Source: Rhizoclosmatium globosum
Taxonomy: Eukaryota; Chytridiomycota; Chytridiomycetes; Chytridiales; Chytriomycetaceae
Direction: 5' to 3'
DNA length: 64,000 bases
NCBI GenBank assembly: GCA_002104985.1
Contig: MCGO01000002.1
Span: 1-64,000 of the forward strand
Shown: positions 1 through 10,475 of the stretch, one piece after another
Layout: each line of letters starts with the position of its first letter
How positions within the stretch are numbered: the first letter of the stretch is position 1
The notes under the pieces: model-generated
The model's database searches: none
Told to the model about the DNA's origin: nothing
The model's input: the letters and a program-made list of their open reading frames with translations, nothing else
Translations under genes and position numbers: made by a program

Positions 1-417
1 GTACTCGAAAGATGAGTTGGCACACCAGGTGGAAGCGGGGCACTTTGATCGTCCGAGTTGAATTGGTTCAAGTATTGTTCAGCGGCATCGACATCGTTTG
101 GAAGAGAAAGAGCGGGGACATTCGAAGAGAACTGGTCAGAGGCATCGGAGGCGGCCTTGAAAACAGTTCAAAGTGGTCGATGTCTCAGTCGAGATCGGTG
201 TGCGACTAAACCACCCGCGCGACTTGGACTTGGACTTGGACTTGGACCGGCTCTTGCCCGACTCGGAGTTGATGTCGGCGCTTCGGAGCGACGATGTTGA
301 GCGACTGCGGCCTCGCACAGACTCAGTCTCGGTCTCCGTCTGGCCTGGGCGCAGCGATGTTGCTTCTGCGGATGTGGTTGTGCGGTTCGTTGCCGGTGAT
401 CGTGAGAACCATGTCAT
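1..417 (-). CDS. Hypothetical Ser/Arg/Lys-rich protein, N-terminal part
   Basis: The reading frame on the minus strand starts near 412-417 (M-T-W-F-S-R-S-P) and runs to about 136. It encodes a Ser/Thr/Arg-rich stretch with a short K-S dipeptide repeat followed by G-W-F-S-R-T-P, which echoes the first residues. Beyond a probable acceptor AG near 155-156 another minus-strand frame stays open to the first base of the window (A-A-S-D-A-S-D-Q ... P-T-H-L-S-S). The gene therefore probably continues off the left edge with an intron or a one-base error between the two parts. I could not find a donor of matching phase. No domain is recognised; the composition suggests a disordered N-terminus. Confidence 0.4.
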
Positions 418-797
418 TGGAAAGTGATCTTGTTTGTTTGTTTCAAATAATAAGAAATCAAGTTCGAAGGTTTCTTCTTACTCATCCGCAAACTCAAAAA
501 CTATTACATTCAAATAAGTAGAAAGAAATGCACTAAGTAGCAATCAGAAATCCGTGAGTGTCGGGAAGTTGCTGTGGTAAGAACTCGTCAGTATAACAAG
601 CCGACACCCGTCAATAGTAACTCTCTCAGCTCTTTCAAAGAACCTTGAAGATTCACACATATCTTCCGCTTACTCACGCTTCCCAGAAAACAAAAATGAA
701 ACTCACCGCCTCACTCTTTTCCACAAGCCTCTCCCTGTCCCCTTCATAATCCGCAACAACAAAACAAACGCAAAGCATCTGCAAAAAACATATGCGC
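418..797. other. Intergenic, nothing recognised
   Basis: This 380-base stretch lies between the 5' end of the first minus-strand gene and the 3' end of the next minus-strand gene. It should hold the promoter of the left-hand gene. I see no tRNA, repeat or coding frame with protein-like composition. Confidence 0.5.
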
Positions 798-1166
798 TCA
801 AAACACCCAGAATCTTAATACCAACTCGCCAAAGTCATGGAATCGCACAACTGAAGCAATAGCAATAGCCGCCAACACGAGCGCATGAATACCAATCAGA
901 TACCACAAGAACCTCTTTGAAAAGATTCCACCACCACTTCTTGGATAGCCTTGTTCGTACGAAGTAACGTGTCCGTGAAGGTGGACAATGACGGGAGAAT
1001 CCACAAACGTGGAGTACTCCCCGGGATGTACCTTTCTCTCCAGGTTTCTGAGGACTTGCATTGGTGTCCAGGTGTCTTCAGTGTAATCCGCATCGGTAAT
1101 GTCTTTTTCGACTGCCGGACGAATGTGCGCGACTTTGGCGCCACTGGCTATTCCTTTCCTAGACAT
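798..1166 (-). CDS. Small single-pass membrane protein, unknown
   Basis: An uninterrupted frame of 122 codons starting M-S-R-K-G. The first ~85 residues are soluble and mixed in charge. Residues about 88-108 (F-L-W-Y-L-I-G-I-H-A-L-V-L-A-A) form one convincing hydrophobic helix, followed by a short tail ending R-F-W-V-F. A basic residue pair (K-R) directly precedes the helix. This layout suggests a tail- or C-terminally anchored protein. I do not recognise the family. No intron is needed. A coding reading is supported only by length, composition and the helix. Confidence 0.5.
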   Translation of the reverse strand: MSRKGIASGAKVAHIRPAVEKDITDADYTEDTWTPMQVLRNLERKVHPGEYSTFVDSPVIVHLHGHVTSYEQGYPRSGGGIFSKRFLWYLIGIHALVLAAIAIASVVRFHDFGELVLRFWVF

Positions 1167-1390
1167 TTGTCTTTTGGGTTCGAGGATGTTTCTATTATAG
1201 TAAGTGTTTGCAATCTAAGGGGGGGAATATTCTATATTTTTGGAACAACTGATTTGATCTGCTTCTTGTTTCAATCTGTGAAGTTACTTGAGAGAGCTCT
1301 CCTCCAATGAGATGGAATCAAATGAATACCCTATTACAGTAAGGTTCAAGCTCATCAAAGGGTTCTCCCCATGAGTGTTTAAGTCCAAAA

Positions 1391-4173
1391 ATGAGTGCAA
1401 ATGCCGCATCACAAAATTCGAACTTCATCGAAAACCAACAACGTTCAACCAATGGCGCGTCCCTTCACTCCAACTCCGCAAACAACATCAGCAACACCAG
1501 CACACTTTCAACATCATCGCGAATCAAGTCCAAACGCGGATCCCTCACCGATTCCGTGGCCCAGTTCATGTCAACCCTCCTCGCCCTGTCCCCAACATCA
1601 CCCTCCCAACAACCTCAATCAAAGTCTCCTCACTCAAAGAAACAATCCTTCAGCCCGTCAAAGACTTCAACATTGCCTCCTCTCCCCGCCCTGACAAGCA
1701 CAAGCAACATTGCCGACTCCTGCACCTCCCTGGCCGCCCTGAACCTGAAGGATTGGACCCCACGCGCAACAACAACAACAACACACTCAACACGGAGTCT
1801 CCTTTCTTCATCAGGAGGTACGTTCCGCCACACCCCAACAATAACCAGGGCTTTCCAATTTTATCCTCCCTTTTCCCTCCCAAAAAAATCCGCGCCACCT
1901 TAACCCATTATATCAGTTCTCCTCCCAACAGAGCTATGGCTCAGGATCCTTAGCTTCGTTCCGGACTTGTCAGCCTTCAATGCAACAAGCACTTCGTGTT
2001 CATCTTTGCTTCGGTCCCCACATTTCAGACACATGTGGCTGCAAGCGCGGTTTGGTACCCGTTGGCTATATACGCTGCGTTAGTACATTTCCGCGGCTTG
2101 TTTCGAGAGAGGTGTTGGAAATGTTGGTGAATGCGGGGTCGAATGTGAGAGTTTTTTTTCCCCATAAATTTACTGAAACGAGGTTGTGTTGATAGGTTCA
2201 ACGGTTTCTTGTGCAGATGGCGTTTCGGGATTTTCTGAAGGGTCTCAGTTGGGTGTTTTTTTTGGTGTGGCGATTGTTCACACTAATATCATTTCGTAGA
2301 TTCTGGCCCATGCGTATACCTTGACTTTTTGATCACAGAGTACTGTCGGAAACGTGGTTACAAAGTATTTGGTGTTGATTCGCAATCCGATGATGCCTTA
2401 AACTTGTGCAGAGATACTTTATACACGTTTCCTAATGGCTAGTCAGCAATATGCCTGCTGACCGAGCCAATATCTTTGCTTCGGAAATGATGCTGAGTTC
2501 GTATTTCGAAATCTTAAGTTGTTCAAATCAACTAACTTTAAGACCATAGTCTCTTTGAACAGTTGCTGAACCGCACAACACCAACCGACCCTCAAACAGC
2601 TCTTCACAACTTAATCATACTCGAACACTTTATACCCATAGTCGAAACTTCCCCAACTTCTCTCTTCCGATCTTCCAACTCTCCCAACTTAACATATCCC
2701 TTCTCGACAAAATGATCCACCAAAATGGCTTCCAAGTCTCGAAAGTTAATGACCCCGTCCTCCGCCGCGTCGTCGCCTGTACAATCCATAACGCACATCA
2801 ACCCAAACACCCCCTTGCCCCAACCTCCGTGAATACCTCTCACGCGGCTTCAAATTCACCCGCTCCCTCGTGAAATCCATCCTCCTTGACTCAAACGACC
2901 CTTCCCCCATAATCGAAACCCTAAACCCACATCTCAACACCCCGTCTCCGCCAATGCGCACTGATCTAACAACGAAATGCTGGGTCCAAGTGGAACAGTC
3001 ACCTTCCACCACTCCTCCTCACCCAATTCCTCGCCACATCTCTCATCACACAAACGACATCCAACGCGCCCTCATCACACGGACAAAAGGCACAGGTGTG
3101 AAAGAATCCACGCGGATCGTGCTTCTAGACGAACGAATCCCGTATACAACACGGTGTTACGAGCAAACACAGCCGTACCGCGTATGGCTCTGGGTCCTCT
3201 CCGAATTCGGCGCATCCCACGTCTAACGCAATACTGCTTCGACGACCTCCTACAATGGGTTGGAGAGAGCTGTGCAGGCGGGACAGGGAGGGGAGATGTA
3301 GAGTTGAATGGAGTTGTTGCGCCGTTTTTAGAGGCTGGGGTTTCGGTTCTTCCGAGACATGTTCAGTTCTTGGGGAGGGCTGCGCGGTGGAAGTGGGTTG
3401 CGCCGTTACCTGCTGTTGTGATGAGTGTGGCGTTTCGAGGGATTGTGCAGAGGATTGAGAGGGGGAAAAGTGGCGGTGTGGAGAGGGTGGAGGAAGAGAG
3501 GTATGGGGCGAGGGCATCTGCTTCTGTTGGGGCACTTAAGAGGGGAAGTACTTCTAGAGATCGGATTTCGTCACGAAATTCGTCTGCTTTTACATCTCCT
3601 ACGTCTCCAGCCTCAAATACCACAGCTCGGAATGTTGTATGGTGGGGCGACGCGCAACGGCTTGACCCCTCCCCTCCTTCTTCAACTACTCGTTCAAAAC
3701 CGCAGACCGGTTCCTTAGACTACTCAATTTCTCCAACCATGTCTGAGAGTCCATCAATTCCAACTACTCCAGTAACTCCAACAGCACCAAACGAAACAGT
3801 CAGCGACGCAGAACTCCACCTTTGGATCGAAGCCCTCAAATCCCTTTTTGCAGACCAAGCAACAATCCACTCCATCAAACACGCTGACGCCGAATGGTTC
3901 AAAGACTATAAACAAGAAATGGAGGCGCAAGACAGGAAAGAGCTTCTGTCTGTTGGAATCCCGTTGAAAAAGTCGTGGTCGGGAGGAGGTCTTGCAAAAC
4001 GACAGAGTGAATTTGGGAGTGGGTGGTGGGATATGTTGATTGGGATTGGAGGGAATGGAGCCATGTCGGGTCGGGTTAAGGCGTTGGGGGCACGAACTGC
4101 GGGAAGGCCGGGACGGTTTCTTGAAGTTTCGCAGGAGATGCTCAAGAAACTGACTCTTGCGGTGAAGAAGTGA
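1391..4173 (+). CDS. F-box protein, frame broken at several places
   Basis: Exon 1 (1391-1817) encodes a Ser/Thr-rich disordered N-terminus. A good donor (GTACGT at 1818) and acceptor TATCAG (ends 1916) join in phase to an F-box: L-L-P-T-E-L-W-L-R-I-L-S-F-V-P, then W-L-Q-A-R-F-G. F-box proteins bind Skp1 and bring substrates to SCF ubiquitin ligases. Downstream, a 5'-ankyrin-like fragment (E-V-L-E-M-L-V-N-A-G, ~2100-2150), a segment Y-C-R-K-R-G-Y-K-V-F-G-V (~2335-2440) and a long C-terminal region (about 2560-4173) with D-D-L-L-Q-W-V-G-E-S-C can be followed by switching frames. Most switches (near 2130, 2715, 2813, 3222) are repaired by adding one base, e.g. to AAAA at 2709 or CCCC at 2812. 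The single-gene reading is inference; the right half could be a second gene. The protein ends with an amphipathic region and a TGA at 4171-4173. Confidence 0.55.
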
Positions 4174-4306
4174 TGTACAGGGTGTGGTTTGAGCTGTGGA
4201 ATGCATCGTTGTTACATATTACACCATCTCATTTTTTTACGATATTCATTTCGTTTTAATACAATTGCTCTTTTGTTCTTTTCCGAAATTCAATAATCCT
4301 GTCACA

Positions 4307-4898
4307 ATGCATTCTTGGTCTTCAGCAGCAACAATCCCAGATGCCCCCTTAAGCAGCCCATCCTTCTACTCCCCAATCGCCTCAACAACCTCTCCAACTC
4401 CATCACGAGCCCGAACAAGGACACGGAGCAAGATCCCTCTCCCAACAAGTGCAAGATCCCCCTCCCTCCACCGCCATATCCGCCACCACACATCTTCTCA
4501 ACAAGCAATCACCTTCTACATCAAATGGAGTCCTTCGCGTCTTCGTTTGAAGAGCTCAATCTGCATTTGGGAAGTGACTTGATCAGGAGGCGGAAACCAT
4601 ACAGTCCTCGACCTGTCCCACGGTTACCAGAGCGACCTATTCGTCGAAGAGAACGGATAGTTTCGTATCAGGAAAATGAGCGTTGGGAACCAGAGAAGGA
4701 GGTTACTGTCGAAAAGGTGTCTCCACGAGTGGGTGACATTGAAGAAACTCTGGTTCCTTTGTCTGTAACCGATCAGCGAAGATCTAGCGGTACACCCATG
4801 TGAGTTTGATTATCAATGACATGACTACCTTACTTCATTGCTTGTCCTTTTCTCTGACTGTATTGATCGATAGGCTTGACGTGACCTTGAACATATAA
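4307..4898 (+). CDS. Small basic Ser/Pro-rich protein, unknown
   Basis: The likely start is M-H-S-W-S-S at 4307. A Ser/Pro/Thr-rich segment with Arg-Thr repeats is followed, after a one-base frame change around 4480-4540, by S-S-F-E-E-L-N-L-H-L-G and a very basic stretch (R-R-R-K-P-Y, R-P-I-R-R-R-E-R). A GTGAGT donor follows at 4801. Two acceptors fit: AG at 4873, giving a short tail that stops at 4898, or AG at 4920, giving a longer tail ending S-K-Y-L near 5004. No family is recognised. The basic composition could fit a nucleic-acid or membrane-surface binding protein, but that is a guess. The gene lies 130 bp downstream of the F-box gene on the same strand. Confidence 0.4.
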
Positions 4899-5112
4899 TT
4901 GACTTGGAACATGAAGCAGATGCTTTAGCGAACGAAATGCAAGAAACGCAGAAACAGTGGATCATATTGAAGCTTCGACGCGTATAATGTCAAAGTATTT
5001 ATGATTGGGTTTGGGAAAAAGAGGAGGCTCTTTCCTGCATGTTTTTTTTTTTGCTTTTGTTTTGATTTCAAAATTCAACTTTACGCGCCGCCACCGTACC
5101 CTTACGTTTCAA

Positions 5113-6817
5113 ATGATTCAATCGAATGCATTCAGTTTAAGCAATCAAGGAGAAACCAATGATCTGTATCAAGATCCGTGTATTATGACAGAAACTTCTG
5201 AAACGTCTACCGCCACCCACCAACCACGATATGCGAAACCATTCGCGTTTCTCACAATCCCATCTCCGGATCTTCAAAATTCACTAACGATATACCCTTC
5301 CCCTTGATTCCCTATAATTCATCGCTTCAGCCACCTGCCCAACCTGTCCCGCAGTTTCATCAACCCGACCCTGAAATCCACCCATTTGGAATTCCCCTTG
5401 AAAACACGGAAGCGCCGTGGTGGCTCCAATCGAATGATTTCAATGACTTGTTTGGTTTCGCGTCGTCCTTGATACCGACTCATGAGTTGATTGATTTGCA
5501 GCAAGCGTCGCAGATGCTGAATGTTTCTCCGTCGAATGGAGTTATTGCATCGACGCAATCTGTTGGGGCGGTTCATATCTCGTCAATTGATACACAGGCG
5601 GTACAACTACCTCCACAACACTGTCATGACACACACCCGTTTGATCCATCGAAACAAAGATGTTCGGTAAACTCTATCAGCAAGGACACATCAAATAGCC
5701 AAATCTTTGCAACGCAAAATGTGGATGAGCTGGATAGGATTTTATTCACGCCTTTGGAATCTCGCGGTACATCCCCAAACCCAATGCTTCACCTACAACA
5801 AGACGACTTTCTCGAGTTTTGAATCTGTCAGATTGTATGGGCCCCGTGCCGTGAGTTCTCCACCACAAAACGAACAAATGATTGAGAACATGGACTTGTT
5901 TCTGCCTGATGCTGTGGATGACTTTGTGGATGCACATATGGGAGCAGACGAAACGACTGAAACGGATGAAGATTTTCCGTTGGGGGTGTCGTGGATGGAA
6001 CATTTATCGTCTCCCGTCCCTTTTCGGCATTTGGAATCATCGGCATCCCCGAATTCTCCTACGTTCTCCTTGGATTCGGACTACAATCCGTCAAAACATG
6101 ACTCTAAAAAGTCGAACAAGCATAGCCTTCTTACAGCTTTAAACCAAACTCGTGTTTCTTTCCTGCCACATCCACATCCACAACGTTTACACAAGCCATT
6201 CCGACCCCATCCAACACTCCTAAAAAAGCATCTATTCCTTCAATCAAACTTCCTACGTAACAGCAACCTCCATCCCACTTTCCTCCACACTCAGCCCAGT
6301 TATTCGTCAAAAGCAACAACCAGGTCCAAGCGAACTTGCACTCTCATCCACCAAAACAATCTATCCCCACTCCTCCCTCTCGCTACAACAGCAGCCAACG
6401 AAAAACCTCCAGGCCGTAAAGGATCGTCATCATCACGTAAACGAGAAACAACACAAAAACCACTTGTCTGTGGAATCTGCTTCAAGGGACCCTTTGCAAG
6501 CCCTTACTCCCTCCGTTCCCACCAAAAGACGCATTCCATCACAAAAGAATACAAATGCGAAGTCTGTCCCAAGTGTAACAGCTCACTCTTTTTTCAAAAC
6601 TAAAACCTCTCCCAACAGGAGTTTCATCGATTACACGACTTGACAAGACATTTAGCAATCCACGCTCGGGATGGCACGTGATGAGGAGGGAATGTTCTCA
6701 TCGGATGACGTGATGAGGTATGGGCCATGTGAGAACTGTGGGTCCTTTTTCGCTCGGCCGGATGCATTGAGAAGGCATGAGAGGAAGATGGTTTGTTCAA
6801 GAAGGAATAACGAGTAA
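5113..6817 (+). CDS. C2H2 zinc-finger protein (3 fingers at C-terminus)
   Basis: The frame opens with M-I-Q-S-N-A-F-S at 5113. About 450 residues of Ser/Pro/Asp-rich, probably activating or disordered, sequence lead to three C2H2 fingers at the C-terminus: C-G-I-C-F ... H-Q-K-T-H, then C-E-V-C-P-K / E-F-H-R-L-H-D-L-T-R-H-L-A-I-H split by an intron (~6574-6619), then C-E-N-C-G ... H-E-R-K-M-V-C. The last has Cys in place of the final His. Likely a nuclear DNA-binding protein. At least five frame changes interrupt it (near 5300, 5820, 6120, 6265, 6420) and one sits exactly at the donor of the finger intron. Adding one base to CCCC at 5300 or AAA at 6417-6419 restores continuity. First of three adjacent C2H2 genes on this strand. 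Confidence 0.6.
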
Positions 6818-7171
6818 GTTGAAGGGGGTTTGACGGGGGTTTTGGCTATTTGTTTGCGTGTATTGCTTTCCTTTTGGGTGGGGTAGATAGTGCATGTGTG
6901 ATGGAAATGAAGACAACTATCTTTTTCAATCCATGAGTTCATAAAACGTAGTCCCGATCACGACTTGTCCCGTCCTCAAGAAAAGGGTGGCGCGGAACAA
7001 GCCCCATTTCACATTTTTTCTTCGAGTTGAGAAATTTGCAAAAGGGGACTCAAGGCCAACATTCGCTGCCATCTCGCCCCAAAGCCTCCACCAACGTTCC
7101 GCAAACCACCGCTTTCACCGCATCAATATTCGGAAGCAAACGTTAAAAGGAGAAACCCGAGTGAGAAAGAA
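6818..7171. other. Intergenic, nothing recognised
   Basis: About 350 bases between two same-strand zinc-finger genes. It must contain the terminator of the upstream gene and the promoter of the downstream one. I see no clear coding frame, tRNA or repeat. Confidence 0.4.
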
Positions 7172-8518
7172 ATGGATCTGCACTCGCTGCTCAATCCCAC
7201 GCCGGACGACCTCGCCAACTACGGCTTTCCCACGGCCTCAATCGACCCGCACTTGCTCGATATTGCAACAGCGAGCGACCTTCTTTGATGTCGTCTGCGG
7301 CTGAGCCAGTTGAATCGGTTGGGAACAGGGGCATCAAACGACCAAAGCCACCCAATGACCAACGCTCAATCTCGGAATCTTCAACAACGTCCTCGTCTCC
7401 AACTGCGTCTACCTCAGTCGCTGCGAAAAGGGAATGCTGTTTGAGTGTCTGGCCTGCGGGATGCTCTTCAAGACTAAGAAGGTAATTGAGCTGTGGCGGA
7501 TCATAAAAAGGCGCCCCGGTTCTTGGGAATCCCGTGCTAAACCCTCCTTTCTCTTCTTCTCTTTACAATAGGAACTGATTCATCATGAACCAAAACATTC
7601 CGATGCCAGACCTTTTGTAAGTTGGGATCTCGAGGCACTCACCATGTGTTGGAAGTCAAACTCATCAAACCAATCTCCAAATTTTTTTTCATCAACAAGA
7701 GCCACCCTCCGCTTCCTGTTGTTTCCTATCACTGACTGATTATTCTAGCCTTGCCCTATCTGCGGAAAGTGCTTCAAACGTAAAATGGTACACTATTTCT
7801 TTCATTAGTTTATACACTAACGAAACTTTCAGGAACTCAAACAACATGATATTACACATCAAGATGTAAACCATTCGAATGTTTAACATGCGGAAAGACT
7901 TTCAAAAGGGCAATGGTGAGTTTTTGTGAATGCGATCTTTGTCCGGCTTACGTTATCTAGGAACTACGGAGCCACAGTCTTGTGCATTCGGAAGAAAACC
8001 ATATAAATGCGAAATGTGCCCTGCTGCATATAAGCGACCGACAGTAAGTTTTGGTTTGATCGCCCTTTTTGGTGTCGGGCTGACAAATAAGGAATATAGG
8101 ACCTAAAAATTCATATTATGGATCACACGAATATGCGCGAGTACGAATGCGATACTTGCGAAAAGAAGTTCAAAACAAGAGCTGTAAGTTGAGCTGTCGT
8201 CGTCAACAGAACCTAACATATATACAATAGGATCTGACGAAACACATGTATATACACTCGAAGGAGAATAATTTTGTTTGTTCATATTGCGATAAGCGGT
8301 TCAAAACTAGAAAAGTGAGATTTCCCTTCTTGATGTTTTTCAGGGACTCTTGCTTATCACTCAAACAGATCCTTAATACCCATAAAACCAACTGCGATAA
8401 AAATGGAGGTGATAGTGGCAGTGGGAGCGGGGAATATGAATGTGCTATTTGTGATAAGGGGTTCACCAAGGAAAGTGCATTGACCGCACATGTGAACTCT
8501 CAACACCATGATGATTAA
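7172..8518 (+). CDS. C2H2 zinc-finger protein, one finger per exon
   Basis: Starts M-D-L-H-S-L-L-N at 7172. After ~100 disordered residues come seven fingers, each of C-x2-C-x12-H-x3-H type, e.g. C-L-A-C-G-M-L-F-K and C-D-T-C-E-K-K-F-K. Exons: 7172-7481, 7572-7616, 7749-7787, 7834-7915, 7961-8043, 8100-8183, 8231-8314, 8369-8518. Most introns fall at the same place in the finger, in phase 0, between the residue after the second Cys loop (F-K-x-x-x) and the recognition helix (E/D-L-x-x-H). Four one-base deletions break the frame, near 7284 (TTT), 7427 (AAAA), 7866 (before TAAA) and 7996 (AAAA); all splice sites and zinc ligands are intact. Last finger is C-A-I-C-D ... H-V-N-S-Q-H. Probably a DNA-binding nuclear protein; target unknown. 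Confidence 0.75.
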
Positions 8519-8622
8519 GGTGGTTAATACTGTTGTGTTTTCCTGTAAATTGCTTGTATGAAATGAATATATAGAACTGAATGAATAATGGTTTGTTTTT
8601 TCTCTCGTCAAAGTCATCAACC

Positions 8623-10375
8623 ATGAACAACACTGAGATCGAGCACTCCCACGACGAACACAGTCATCGTGAACAAGAAGAGTCCGATTTCAGCAGCGTA
8701 AACTCAGACGTCTGGAACGAAGCAGCTGCTGCCGCCACCGGAGCCGAGCTGTATGAATGTTTGACATGCAACGAAGTGTTTCCCTCGCCCGACGGTGTCC
8801 AACAACACACGATTCAAGGTGCGAAGCGATCGACTTCATCTAACGTTAAACTAGGCCTGAAACCCATCAACCTCTTATTCCACTAGGACACCGCCAGGAA
8901 CAGCCCGAACAACTCACGTGCTACGTCTGTCACACTCCAGCTACAACTGAGGAAGAACTCGCTCACCACGCACAAATACATCCAGCCTGCGACGTCTGCG
9001 ATTCCCGATTTGCAACGCCCTTGGACGCCCAACAACACAGAACAGCTGAACATGGTATTTCCTCCCCTTTTCCTTTATTTCAAACCTCTAAACCCTTCCT
9101 TGAATAAAAGTACGCCAGTGCAACACATGCCCTGCAATCTTTGTGAGCGATACACAGCTGGAGTCCCACAAAAAGACCCATTCTGCCGAAGGCAGACCCT
9201 TTGCATGTCACCTGTGCCATCAACGTTTCAAACGTCAACAGGAGCTTCCCCAACATATGCTATACAACCACATCAACAAATCAGAATTCAAATGTAAATC
9301 GTGCACAGAGACTTTTTCATCGCAAAAGGTTCGCTCCCTTCTTCCACAACAGTTTGGAGGTTTCAAACTCAACGCACACCATCATATAGGATTTACGAAA
9401 CCATGTCCTCACTCATTCCAAAAAGTCACATGTTTGTCCAACCTGTGAGAAAGCATTTGCATCACAGGCCCTTCTTGTCTCGCATGGACTCGTTCATACC
9501 ACTGAAAAGCCGTTCAAATGTGAACAATGTCCTGCAGCATTCAAGCGTCAAGAATACTTGAGACAGCATGGACTCGTTCATTCAGATGAAAAGCCATTCG
9601 TATGCAGCGAACCCGAATGCACAGAGAAATTCAAACGGCATCAGCAATTAAAAGTGCATCAATTGAAACATATTCGTGTAGCTGGCGCGTTCAAGTGTAA
9701 AGCGTGTTTCGAGGCGTTTGATACAAGAGATGTGTGTGATTGTTGTATGAGTTGACAACAAAACTAACTTCATATGCTTACAAGGACCTTCACAGACATT
9801 CCTCAGAATCACATTCACTTATATGCGCAAACTGCCATCAAACTTTCAAAAAACTGGATCTCTACAACAAACACTTATCAGCACAATCATGTACACCTGC
9901 GCCACCACCAGACGCAACCAAACCAGATCCTAATACCACCGAGCCCTCAACCTCTTCATCATCAACAACATCAACAACAACAACAACCAAAAAACAATCC
10001 TCCCGCCAATCATCCAAAGACCTAGAATGCGACGACTGCGACCTCCGCTTCGAAGCCCCAGAAACCCTAAAACTGCATGCGTCCAAGCACTCCGTGTTCC
10101 ACTGCAAACAGTGTGGAAAAGAGTTTCCGAATTTCGAGGCAAGGGATTATCATAAGCGGCTGCATAAACAGGAGAAGTGTGAGGTTTGTGGGAAGGTGTA
10201 TGGGACGACGAGTCGGTTGTTGGCGCATGTTCGGAGTAAGCATGGTGGGGTTGTTGGTAGGAGTGGGAGTGTTGGTGTGGTTTCGAATGCGGGTGAGGAG
10301 ACAGTGGGTGGAAATGATGGTGTTTGGGGTGGTTCTCGTGGGAGTGGAAGTGGAAGTGGGAGTGGACCTATGTAG
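8623..10375 (+). CDS. Multi-finger C2H2 zinc-finger protein (~14 fingers)
   Basis: Start taken at M-N-N-T-E-I-E-H-S (8623); an in-frame upstream ATG at 8581 is possible. Five exons, with introns around 8820-8886, 9055-9110, 9330-9391 and 9733-9783, read without any frame error. I count about fourteen fingers. Typical ones are C-H-L-C-H-Q-R-F-K ... H and C-E-Q-C-P-A-A-F-K ... H-G-L-V-H. One is of the wider C-x4-C type (C-S-E-P-E-C-T), as in TFIIIA fingers, and one ends in Cys. A poly-Ser/Thr linker (~9940-10000) separates the last three fingers, and a Gly/Ser tail closes the protein. Two introns share the pre-helix position seen in the neighbouring gene (S-S-Q-K / D-L and R-D / D-L). The number of fingers exceeds the nine of TFIIIA, so I do not assign that name. 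Confidence 0.8.
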
Positions 10376-10475
10376 TACTTGCAAAATAATAGGAAAGAGA
10401 ATATGTAATTATCTTGTTTTTCCAGTGTCCGATAATAACTCTGCATCACTGGCATCAAGCTTTGCCTTTCAAACA

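Noticed and set aside
7172..8518. Calling the frame-broken zinc-finger genes pseudogenes
   Set aside because: All breaks are single-base losses in short runs, while splice sites and zinc ligands are preserved and no nonsense substitution is seen. Sequencing error is the simpler reading.
8623..10375. Naming the many-finger gene as TFIIIA
   Set aside because: It has about fourteen fingers rather than nine, only one finger of the TFIIIA-like wide spacing, and a different linker pattern.
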